Positions 8,077-16,197 of a DNA stretch of 64,000 bases are shown here, in pieces. Position numbers and translations under genes: made by a program. The notes under the pieces are model-generated. The model ran no database searches, was not told where the DNA came from, and saw only the letters and a program-made list of their open reading frames with translations. Source of the stretch: Helicobacter saguini (lineage in GTDB: Bacteria; Campylobacterota; Campylobacteria; Campylobacterales; Helicobacteraceae). How positions within the stretch are numbered: the first letter of the stretch is position 1; each line of letters starts with the position of its first letter. The stretch is taken from assembly GCF_000762875.2 (NCBI RefSeq), contig NZ_JRMP02000011.1:21919-85918 (forward strand), in the 5' to 3' direction.

Positions 8077-10602
8077 ATGAAAAAGTATATATCAATTATG
8101 GCTTTTGTGGCTATATCTTTAAACGCACTTTTGAATGCGGCGGATTCTAAAGATTCTATAGAATCTAACTCCTTAAGGGGTGGTCGGGCGGGAATAGATA
8201 AAAAAGATTCTATAGAATCTAAAAAGCAAAATATGTTGCCATCACTCAACATGACAGATAACACGGATTTTGCCAACCTATCGCCCACCCACCACCCTAC
8301 TGAGAAAAAAGATTCTATAGAATCTAAAAACCAAAATATGTTGCTATCACTTAATATGGCGGATGCGGATTCTACCAGCCTAAACGCCGCTCACCGCCCT
8401 ACTAATAATATAGATTCTATAGAATCTAAAAACCAAAACACCGCTAATCGCCCTAGTGATAAAGCAGATTCTAACACCCTAAAAATACAAGGCGTAGTAA
8501 CCACTGCAAATAAATATGAAGCATTGCTAAGCTCCATAAACTCAAGTGTGCAAGTAGCAACTGAAAAAGAAATAAAAAACGCAGAGATTAAAAATAGCGA
8601 TGAGCTAGGGAGTCTCTTTGCAGGATTGCAGATTCTAAATAATGGTGGTATTGCCTTTCCTATGGCTAGTTTGCGTGGGATTTCTAGTCCTGATTTTTAC
8701 TCTACTACGCTAAATCTTTATGTAGATGGTGTGCCTCAAGCTCCAAACTTTATTATACAAGCACTAGGCGATGTGGAGCAAGTCGAGTTGTTAAGAGGAC
8801 CACAAGGAACGTTGTATGGCGAAAATTCACAAGCTGGACTAATAATAATTCGCACTAAAAATCCTTTAAAAGGAAATTATGCAAATATCTCACTTACAGG
8901 CTCAAGGCTATATGAAGATATAAACGCATATATCGGTCATAATTTGATAAAAGATACATTATGGATAAAGGCAAATCTAAGATATATTTATGAAAATGGC
9001 TTTATAACGCAAGGAAGTAAGAATCTAAATACGGCTCAAAGCATTTTAGGTGGCGTAAGTGTGTATTATCAGCCTTTTAGTAATCTATTAGCGACTTTAA
9101 GTTATAACTTTAATGTTATACCTGAGAATAAAAAAACATTTTATCTAACAAAGACGCAATATGAAAATGGCTATAAAATTAATGTAGGTGCGCCAAGTGT
9201 GGATAATATGATGGGCGATTGCACGGACCCTAGCGACCCTACATCTTGCACCCCAAATAATTCAACCTTAGGTAATCAAAACGCCGTATATAGCTACAAT
9301 CCATTCCAAAAGATAAACGCTCATTCTGCTAGTTTAAAGCTAGAATATAGCCTAGATTCTCATATCCTTAGCTCCATTTCAGCCTTTAACTACGCAGGGA
9401 GCTTAGCTAATCCTTATCCTATCGTGCAAACAGATGGAAAAAGTGACAGCGGATATTTCTACAATACTACGCAGTTTTTAGAAGAACTGCGACTTGATAG
9501 CGAATATGATAATGGTATAAAATCTAGCATAGGGCTGTATTATAAATATCTATTAGTTGATAATGGTATGAGAGGCTATATAGCAAATTTGCCTAATGAT
9601 TTTACTGCCTTTGGCTTTAGGGCAAATTGGAATACAAAAGAGTATGTAAATACCATAGCAATCTTTGGAGATACTAGCATTCCTTTAGGAGAGCATTTTG
9701 ACTTAGGACTTGGGGCGCGCTATCAGTATTATCACGCGAAAGTAGATTCACCACTTAGCCCTGGAGCTGGGATAACTGAGCCTTTTAGTAATTCTAAGGG
9801 CTGGAATATTTTTAATCCTAGAATAAGTATAGGATACAAGCTAAATGAAATAATTAAGCTTTATATCGCAGGGACACAAAGCACAAAAGCTGGGGGCTTT
9901 GCTAAATTCCCTTATGCTGATAAGGATGAAGAGCCTTATAATATAGAGCAAGTGTATAGTGCAGAGCTAGGAAGCCATTTAAACTTCTTAGATTCTAGAC
10001 TTAGGGCGAATGTAGCGGCATACTATATGTATATACAGGATAGACAAACTTATGCAGGGACTGCACTAAATCAAAGTATTGTAAATGTGGGCGATGCTTT
10101 TAGTAGTGGAGTAGATTTTGACATAGGATATTATGATGATAGATTACAAGCAAGTCTTGGTATAAATATCGGCGTGGCAAAATATCTAAATGGTGCGAAA
10201 AATGTAGGACAAGTAGTAATTGCAGGGCAGTTAGGAAACTATGATGTAAGAGGGCAAAATCTAAAATATTCTCCACTTTTAAGCCTTGTGGCAAATGTAG
10301 ATTATAATGTGTGGAATGTGAAAAATCATAGATTCTATATCGGTGGTAATGCAAGATTTTATACAGAACAATATCACTATGATTATGATAGGTCTAATGC
10401 TAGTGATGATTTAAAAGAGAAGGCTTATATTCTATTAGATTTAAATATGCGATATGCGTATAAAAATATTGTAGTAAAAATCTTTAGTCAAAATAGCACA
10501 AATTCACGCCATGCGATATATGCACGCTCACTTGGGGGACCTGCGTATTATATCCCAGCAAATCCATGGAATATAGGAGTGAATATTAGCTATTCGATGT
10601 AA
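8077..10602 (+). CDS. TonB-dependent outer-membrane siderophore receptor (FyuA-like)
   Basis: An 841-residue receptor. ATG 8077 is preferred to ATG 8059 because AAAGGA lies just before it and the product then begins with a clean signal peptide (cleavage near residue 21). Residues 23-132 are a DS/ES repeat linker. A TonB-box-like LKIQGVVTTA then starts the plug (about 133-250), with SLRGISSPDFYSTTLNLYVD and VEQVELLRGPQGTLYGENS. These match the yersiniabactin/pesticin receptor FyuA closely in wording. The rest is a 22-strand type barrel ending in an aromatic-rich strand (GVNISYSM). A YbtA-like regulator lies on one side and YbtX/P/Q-like genes on the other. The exact siderophore is unknown; an exogenous one is likely, as no synthesis genes are seen. 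Confidence 0.88.
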   Translation: MKKYISIMAFVAISLNALLNAADSKDSIESNSLRGGRAGIDKKDSIESKKQNMLPSLNMTDNTDFANLSPTHHPTEKKDSIESKNQNMLLSLNMADADSTSLNAAHRPTNNIDSIESKNQNTANRPSDKADSNTLKIQGVVTTANKYEALLSSINSSVQVATEKEIKNAEIKNSDELGSLFAGLQILNNGGIAFPMASLRGISSPDFYSTTLNLYVDGVPQAPNFIIQALGDVEQVELLRGPQGTLYGENSQAGLIIIRTKNPLKGNYANISLTGSRLYEDINAYIGHNLIKDTLWIKANLRYIYENGFITQGSKNLNTAQSILGGVSVYYQPFSNLLATLSYNFNVIPENKKTFYLTKTQYENGYKINVGAPSVDNMMGDCTDPSDPTSCTPNNSTLGNQNAVYSYNPFQKINAHSASLKLEYSLDSHILSSISAFNYAGSLANPYPIVQTDGKSDSGYFYNTTQFLEELRLDSEYDNGIKSSIGLYYKYLLVDNGMRGYIANLPNDFTAFGFRANWNTKEYVNTIAIFGDTSIPLGEHFDLGLGARYQYYHAKVDSPLSPGAGITEPFSNSKGWNIFNPRISIGYKLNEIIKLYIAGTQSTKAGGFAKFPYADKDEEPYNIEQVYSAELGSHLNFLDSRLRANVAAYYMYIQDRQTYAGTALNQSIVNVGDAFSSGVDFDIGYYDDRLQASLGINIGVAKYLNGAKNVGQVVIAGQLGNYDVRGQNLKYSPLLSLVANVDYNVWNVKNHRFYIGGNARFYTEQYHYDYDRSNASDDLKEKAYILLDLNMRYAYKNIVVKIFSQNSTNSRHAIYARSLGGPAYYIPANPWNIGVNISYSM
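8137..8480 (+). repeat. In-frame repeat array between signal peptide and TonB box
   Basis: The array holds four AGATTCTATAGAATCT-type units, one C-rich motif copy (8282-8298), a degenerate one near 8388, and two copies related to ATCACTCAACATGAC (8232-8259, 8338-8365). It adds about 110 residues at the mature N terminus, in the periplasm, without disturbing plug or barrel. Confidence 0.88.
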
Positions 10603-10605
10603 CTG

Positions 10606-10667
10606 ATAGGGTGGTGGGTGGCAAGAATAGATTCTATCCACTCAAAGGGCGGTGGGTGGGCGATAGG
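10606..10667. repeat. Copy 1 of a ~55-base repeat (G-rich arms around a repeat core)
   Basis: GGGTGGTGGGTGG, then CAAGAATAGATTCTATCC, then a second G-rich arm GGGCGGTGGGTGGGCGATAGG split over 10646-10667. It is almost identical to 14181-14239 on the other side of two transporter genes. Confidence 0.85.
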
Positions 10668-10731
10668 TTTAAGAAAAACAGAATCTAGATTCTATCTATC
10701 AGTATTACAGAATCTAAAATTGATTTTTAAA

Positions 10732-10810
10732 TATTTTTATCTATTCCCACCCTGCCACCCTTTAAGGATGAAAAATATTTATAGAATCTAGATTCTGTAA
10801 AAATATTTTT
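10732..10810. repeat. Repeat module shared with the 57.2-kb spacer
   Basis: Order of elements: ATTCCCACCC, CCACCCTTTAAGG, AAAAATATTTATAGAATC, then a palindromic half AGATTCTGTAAA. The same order occurs at about 57229-57310. Its palindromic arms could fold as a strong AT-rich hairpin. Confidence 0.7.
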
Positions 10811-11016
10811 TAAGTGGTGGTTAGGCTAAATAAAAGATATTTATAAAATATCCTATCGCCCACCCACCACCCTATTTTTTTAAATTATAGAATCTAGATT
10901 CTATAAAAATATGTGGTTTAAGTGGAAATAGATAAAAATATTTAAAAGTTTAGATTCTATATTTTTATCCTATCGCCCGTCCGCCACCCTATTTGATAAT
11001 TAAAAGGAGAGATGAA

Positions 11017-12288
11017 ATGAATATTAAGCAACTTTATATCTTAAGTTTTTGTGTATATCTAATCGTTAGCATATTCACATTTATGCTTTATACTGCCTTG
11101 CCAGCTATGATTGCAAAGGAAGGTTTATCGCCGCAGTATAGCGGATTAGTTTTTATGAGTATGCTACCATTTATGCTTAGTTTTTTTTACTCTGGCTTTA
11201 TAGAATCTTTTCGCAAACGTAAAAAATCCGCACTAAAGATTCTAATGTGTGGTTGTAATCTAGCCTTAGGTCTTTTGTATTTTTTAATTGCATTTTTAGA
11301 TTTAATTAATGATTTTTATATCATACTTGGTATCTTTGTGATTATGAATATCCTTTGCTCTTGTAGTATAGTATGTCTAAATGGCGTAGGAATTGAGCAA
11401 AGCAATAGAAATCAAAAAATAACGCTAAATACCATAATGCTACTTGCAAGTGGGCTAGGTGGTGCTATAGGCATTATTTTAAGTCTTATAATATATGATA
11501 AATTTGGCTTTAGAATCTGCAATATTTTTTTAGGTTTTAGCATTCTAATATCGTGTCTGCCTTTATTTAGACTACATTATGTAGATTCTATAAAGTTTAT
11601 ACCTCAAAAGATTCTAAACACATTAAAATCAAAGAAAAGCTGGAAAAATATCTTAAGTCTAATATTGCTTATTTTTCCTTTAGTATTAAATAATTCTATG
11701 AGTTCTACGCTACTTATATACTTAGGCTTTGAGGTAAGTGTGGTTGGAATCTTAAGTGGTATTTTAAGCTCACTAGCTCTTGTTATTGCCTCGCCATTAA
11801 TGTATAGCTTTATTAGATTCTGTGGCTTTTATAATGCGTTAAAAATTACGCTAATTTTTGAAGTTTTGCTTTTTACTTTTATGGCTTTAAATATGGTGCT
11901 TTGGCAGTCACATTTGTATATTATTATTACGCTATTTTTGGCGTCCCTTTGCTTTGGAGCGCAGTTTATATTTTGCTACACTTTGGGGATGCGATGGTGT
12001 GAAGATTCGTCTCAAAGTGGTGTAGATTTTAGCTTTTTGCGAATGAGTGAAAATGCTGGATTTATCATCGCTGGGATTATAGCTAGTCAAATTGTAGGGA
12101 TATTTGTAGCAAATATTAATGATATTAAATCTTTAGATTCTATAAATCTTAGCTCAATATCACTAATTTTTACTCACAAAGGAATAGATAATAATTTATC
12201 TAAGGCGTATTTTTATATTTTTATATTAAGTGCAATATTCGCACTACTTGGACTTATATCAATTAAAGGAGTTAAAAATGAAAAATGA
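11017..12288 (+). CDS. MFS transporter of the siderophore cassette (YbtX / RhtX-like)
   Basis: A 423-residue, very hydrophobic protein with about 12 membrane segments, typical of the major facilitator superfamily. ATG 11017 has AGGAGA 6 bases upstream, so an in-frame TTG at 10993 is not needed. It lies between a FyuA-like receptor and two YbtP/YbtQ-like ABC half-transporters and overlaps the first of them by 11 bases, so it belongs to their operon. YbtX and RhtX/FptX-type carriers of this size occupy this place in siderophore loci and are inner-membrane permeases or accessory carriers. The substrate is inferred from context only. Confidence 0.75.
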   Translation: MNIKQLYILSFCVYLIVSIFTFMLYTALPAMIAKEGLSPQYSGLVFMSMLPFMLSFFYSGFIESFRKRKKSALKILMCGCNLALGLLYFLIAFLDLINDFYIILGIFVIMNILCSCSIVCLNGVGIEQSNRNQKITLNTIMLLASGLGGAIGIILSLIIYDKFGFRICNIFLGFSILISCLPLFRLHYVDSIKFIPQKILNTLKSKKSWKNILSLILLIFPLVLNNSMSSTLLIYLGFEVSVVGILSGILSSLALVIASPLMYSFIRFCGFYNALKITLIFEVLLFTFMALNMVLWQSHLYIIITLFLASLCFGAQFIFCYTLGMRWCEDSSQSGVDFSFLRMSENAGFIIAGIIASQIVGIFVANINDIKSLDSINLSSISLIFTHKGIDNNLSKAYFYIFILSAIFALLGLISIKGVKNEK

Positions 12289-14128
12289 TTTAGATTCTAT
12301 AAATACCAAACTAGATTCTATTATTTTAGATTCTAAAAAAAAGGGTATAGCAAGGCTTTTAGAGCTAAGTAGTCAAAAAAGCTTTATGCTTGTGTTTTCT
12401 GGAATCTTTTCAGCACTTTCTGCCATTTTGCAGTTTGTGCCTTATTTTGCTAGTTATTTAATAGCGTGTGAATTTATCTTATATCCACTAGATTCTATAG
12501 ATAATGCTTATGTGCTTTATTGTGGTTTAATAGCCATTGTTAGCGTATTTGCATCTATGGTTTGCACAGGAGTTAGCTTTACTTTAAGCCATTTTGCCGC
12601 ATATAGAATCTTATATAACATTCGCCTTAGAATCTTAGCTCACCTAGCCACTTTACCGCTAGGCTATTTTACTGCGACAACAAAGGGCGAGATTCATAAA
12701 AATGTGCAAGAAAATGTTGAAAAGATTGAAAATTTTATCGCACATAAGATTCCAGAGTTTTTAATGACTTTAATCGGTGCTTTAAGCATATTTGGCGTAT
12801 TTTTGTGGGCTAATGTTTGGCTAGGGCTAGTTTGCATTGCAGTGTATATTATTGCCTTGAGAGTGCAATTTAGCATTTATAAAAAGGGGAGTATGAAAGA
12901 AGAAATTGAGCGATTTTATGGAATGCAAGAGAGAATAAATGCTAGAAGTATCGAGTATGTCGATGGTATGAGTGCTATAAAGCTTTTTAATAAATCTGCC
13001 TTTAGCTTTTCAAATCTAGCAAATAGCATAAATGCGTATAAAAACTACACTTTAAGCTTTACATATAAATGTATGCCAACTTTTGCAGCATTTAATGTGT
13101 TAACAAATTGCTTTATATTTTTTATTATGCCTTTAAGTGCATATTTTATCTTGCAGGATACACAGGATTTAGTCTTTGTGCTAACTATTTTATTTTTTGT
13201 AATGATGAGTAATGGGCTAATAGCGCCACTTTTAAAGATTCTAACTCTTAGTAGTGAAGTAATGCAAATAAGTGAAGGGGTAAGGCGAATTGATAATATT
13301 TTTAAAATTAAGCCCTTATTAGAATCTAGTAATCCACAAATACCAAAAAACTATGATATTACTTTTAAAAATGTAAATTTTGTTTATCCTTTAGATTCTA
13401 AAGATTCTAATGCAAATTCTACAGAATCTAAAACGGAAAAATTTGCTCTAAAAAATATTAATTTTACACTAAAACAAGGAGAATTTTTAGTAATCTTAGG
13501 GCAAAGTGGCGGAGGCAAAAGCACGATACTTTCGCTACTTGCAAGATTTTTTGATATAGAATCTGGTGAAATTAAAATAGGTGGAGTAAATATTAAAGAT
13601 ATTAAAACGCAGGATTTAATGAATCTTTTAAGCTTGGTATTTCAAGATAGCTTTTTATTTTTAGATACTTTGAGTGAAAATATTAAGGCTGGGTGTAAAA
13701 ATGCTAGTGAAAAAGAAGTGCTAAAGGCAATTAAAGATTCTAATTGTGCTAAGATAGTCCAAAAAATCGGGCTAGATTCTATAATAAATAAAGATTCTTT
13801 AAGCGGTGGTGAGACTCAAAGGGTAAATATTGCTCGTGCTATGCTAAAAAATGCACCCATATTCTTACTAGATGAGATTACTGCAAATCTTGATACGCAT
13901 AATGAGAATGCGATAAATAAATCAATTTCTACACTATCAAAGCAAGATAAAACCATAATAATGGTAACTCATAAATTACAAAGTGTGAAATATGCTGATA
14001 AAATCGCCCTAATTGATAAAGGTGAACTTATTGCCTTTGGCAGTCATAGTGAGCTTTTGCAATCTTGTCAAATGTATAAAGATATGTGGCAAATGCAGCA
14101 TAAAGCAAGGGAGTGGAGCGTGATTTAA
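12278..14128 (+). CDS. ABC transporter, fused permease/ATPase (YbtP-like)
   Basis: A 616-residue half-transporter: a DS-rich N terminus (first 20 residues), six membrane helices (about 35-310), and a nucleotide-binding domain (about 350-605). Walker A is LGQSGGGKST at about 407-416, the signature LSGGETQRVNIARA at about 507, and Walker B IFLLDEIT at about 527. The start at 12278 has AAAGGAG and overlaps the MFS gene. A repeat-derived insert of about 20 residues (near 371-390) sits in the early beta-strands of the ATPase domain. Together with the next ABC gene it should form a heterodimer. YbtP/YbtQ have an exporter fold but import ferric siderophore, and the cassette suggests the same here. 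Confidence 0.85.
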   Translation: MKNDLDSINTKLDSIILDSKKKGIARLLELSSQKSFMLVFSGIFSALSAILQFVPYFASYLIACEFILYPLDSIDNAYVLYCGLIAIVSVFASMVCTGVSFTLSHFAAYRILYNIRLRILAHLATLPLGYFTATTKGEIHKNVQENVEKIENFIAHKIPEFLMTLIGALSIFGVFLWANVWLGLVCIAVYIIALRVQFSIYKKGSMKEEIERFYGMQERINARSIEYVDGMSAIKLFNKSAFSFSNLANSINAYKNYTLSFTYKCMPTFAAFNVLTNCFIFFIMPLSAYFILQDTQDLVFVLTILFFVMMSNGLIAPLLKILTLSSEVMQISEGVRRIDNIFKIKPLLESSNPQIPKNYDITFKNVNFVYPLDSKDSNANSTESKTEKFALKNINFTLKQGEFLVILGQSGGGKSTILSLLARFFDIESGEIKIGGVNIKDIKTQDLMNLLSLVFQDSFLFLDTLSENIKAGCKNASEKEVLKAIKDSNCAKIVQKIGLDSIINKDSLSGGETQRVNIARAMLKNAPIFLLDEITANLDTHNENAINKSISTLSKQDKTIIMVTHKLQSVKYADKIALIDKGELIAFGSHSELLQSCQMYKDMWQMQHKAREWSVI

Positions 14129-14180
14129 GCCATCCACTAAAAGAGTGGGCGATAGGAAAAGCTAGATTCTGTTTTCTAAA

Positions 14181-14239
14181 AGGGTGGTGGTGGCAAGAAT
14201 AGATTCTATCCACTCAAAGGGCGGTGGGTGGGCGATAGG
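14181..14239. repeat. Copy 2 of the ~55-base repeat
   Basis: Same sequence as 10606-10667 apart from a 3-base shortening of the first G-rich arm. A palindrome of the TAGAATCTAGATTCTA type follows at about 14260-14275. It lies in the spacer between the two ABC genes. Confidence 0.85.
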
Positions 14240-14317
14240 AAATGAGCGAAGCGAAATATAGAATCTAGATTCTATAAAAATATTTAACCTATTAATTAAA
14301 AATAAAAAGGAGCAACA

Positions 14318-16102
14318 ATGTTTAAAATCATAAAAAATGTAACACTAAATGATACGAAAAGATTCTATAAATCTTTGGCACTTAGCGTGTTTGGCGATAT
14401 GGTAGGCTTTTTAGGGATATTCATTGTCATATATTTTGTAAGTGTGATGTTAAAAACATTTACAAATGATACGCAAGTAAGCCCAGCATTAATGTATGGA
14501 ATCTGTATAAGTGCATTTGTATATATGATACTTTATTATCTTGCATTAATCCCGGCGTATAAAGCAAATTATGAAAGCACATATAAGCAGTCAGCCAAAA
14601 AGAGACTAGAGCTAGCAGAGCATATTCGTAAGCTTCCCTTAGGCTTTTTAGAATCTAGTAACCCTTCAAGGCTTAGTCACAGCCTTATGAGTGATTTTGC
14701 CGCACTAGAAGGGGCTAACTCGCACCTTTTACCCCAACTTTTTTCTTCACTCATACTAGCTATTTTAGTCTTTGTTGCCCTTAGTATTTATAATTTTAAA
14801 ATGGCATTAGCCCTTTTTGCCTGTGTGCCTTTAGCCTTAATTATCCTTTATGGTGTAAGGAGACTAAGTAGCATTTTAACCCTGCGACACCGCTCTGCGA
14901 TACTAAATGCCTCAAATGTGATAAATGAATATATCGATGGCATTACTACAATTAAGGCGAATAATATGGCAGGTAGCAAGTTTGAGCGACTTGAAAAAAC
15001 GTTTGATAGATTAAGAAAAGAGAGTATTAGGATAGAAGTAAGCCTTATGCCTTTTGCACTAAGTGTGATTACTTGTATGGGGGCTGGAATAGGCATTATG
15101 GTAATTGTAGGGCGAAATGAGCTAATTAGTGGAGAAATTAATGTGATTGAGTATATTGCTATTTTGCTACTTGGTAGCAAGGCATTTGTGCCACTTATGA
15201 CCTTTTGTATTAATTTTATTGAGCTAGGATATTTCTCAAAGGCTGGGGAGAATATCTTAGCACTTCTTAATACGCCTGTGATAAGCGGGAGTGATAAAGA
15301 TGTGCCAAAAGGAAATGATATTGTGCTAAAAAATGTGAGCTTTAGCTATGGAGAAAAGCCTGTATTAAATAATATTAACCTAGAGATTAAAGCAAAAAGT
15401 AGTCTTGCTATAATAGGAGAGAGTGGCTGTGGGAAAAGCACATTAGTAAAACTTATAGCACGTTTTTATGAGCCAAGTAGTGGGGAGATTTATATAGGAG
15501 ATTGTATAGAATCTAGTTTGGCAGATTCTAAAGGACTAAAAAATATCGCTACATTAGATTATGAAAGTTTAATGCAGAAATTTTCAATGGTATTTCAAAA
15601 AGTGTATTTGTTTAAAGGAAATGTGAAATCAAATCTAGCCTTTGCTAAAGATAATGCAAGTGAAGCTGAGATGCTAGATGTGCTAAAAAAGGCAAATGCA
15701 CTAGAGTTTTTAGAATCTAATTCACTAGATTCTATAAAAAATACCCTAAATTACTCAATAGCAGAAGGTGGGAAAAATCTTAGTGGTGGGCAAAAACAGC
15801 GGCTATCAATCGCTAGAAGTTTGCTAAAAGATTCTCCTATAATATTGCTAGATGAAATCACTTCAAGTCTAGATATAAAAAATGAAGTGCAAATGCAGCA
15901 AGCAATAAATGCACTAACTAAACAAAAAAGTGTAATAATAATCGCACATAAACTTCGTAGTGTCCGTCATTGTGATAACATTATCGTATTAGAAAAAACC
16001 AAAAATGGTAGCATAATAGCAGAACATGGGAGACATAATGAACTTTTAGAGCGTAACGCCATCTATGCAAAAATGTGGGAGCAAGAAAATACACTAGATT
16101 AG
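14318..16102 (+). CDS. ABC transporter, fused permease/ATPase (YbtQ-like)
   Basis: A 594-residue half-transporter with six membrane helices in the first 310 residues and an ATPase domain with IGESGCGKST (about 365-374), LSGGQKQRLSIARSLL (about 487-502) and PIILLDEITSSLD (about 506-518). The His switch is in IIIAHKLRS. An AAAAGGAGC site precedes the ATG. A short repeat-type stretch (C-I-E-S-S-L-A-D-S-K) is inserted between the first ATPase strands and the Q-loop. It is the natural partner of the preceding ABC gene, from which it is separated by a repeat-filled spacer of 189 bases. Import of ferric siderophore is inferred from the YbtP/YbtQ parallel. Confidence 0.85.
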   Translation: MFKIIKNVTLNDTKRFYKSLALSVFGDMVGFLGIFIVIYFVSVMLKTFTNDTQVSPALMYGICISAFVYMILYYLALIPAYKANYESTYKQSAKKRLELAEHIRKLPLGFLESSNPSRLSHSLMSDFAALEGANSHLLPQLFSSLILAILVFVALSIYNFKMALALFACVPLALIILYGVRRLSSILTLRHRSAILNASNVINEYIDGITTIKANNMAGSKFERLEKTFDRLRKESIRIEVSLMPFALSVITCMGAGIGIMVIVGRNELISGEINVIEYIAILLLGSKAFVPLMTFCINFIELGYFSKAGENILALLNTPVISGSDKDVPKGNDIVLKNVSFSYGEKPVLNNINLEIKAKSSLAIIGESGCGKSTLVKLIARFYEPSSGEIYIGDCIESSLADSKGLKNIATLDYESLMQKFSMVFQKVYLFKGNVKSNLAFAKDNASEAEMLDVLKKANALEFLESNSLDSIKNTLNYSIAEGGKNLSGGQKQRLSIARSLLKDSPIILLDEITSSLDIKNEVQMQQAINALTKQKSVIIIAHKLRSVRHCDNIIVLEKTKNGSIIAEHGRHNELLERNAIYAKMWEQENTLD

Positions 16103-16166
16103 ATTCTAAACGTTTTAACAAAGAAACGTGGGATATAATTTTACAAAATATTAAACGATAACTTGT

Positions 16167-16172
16167 TATAAT
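16167..16172 (+). promoter_or_regulatory. Putative -10 box of the iron-dependent dehydrogenase gene
   Basis: TATAAT about 26 bases before ATG 16198, followed by an AAGGA ribosome site at 16186-16190. Confidence 0.45.
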
Positions 16173-16197
16173 TTAATTATTTTTTAAGGAAAAAGTT

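Larger units (their letters stand above)
10603..11016. other. 414-base gene-free spacer made almost wholly of interspersed repeats
   Basis: No gene is seen. The spacer contains a G-rich module (10606-10667), at least three palindromes of the TAGAATCTAGATTCTA type (about 10680, 10786, 10890), a module shared with the spacer at 57.2 kb (10732-10810), and two plus-oriented C-rich motifs (10856-10872 and about 10972-10990). The ribosome site of the following MFS gene lies at 11005-11010. Confidence 0.8.
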
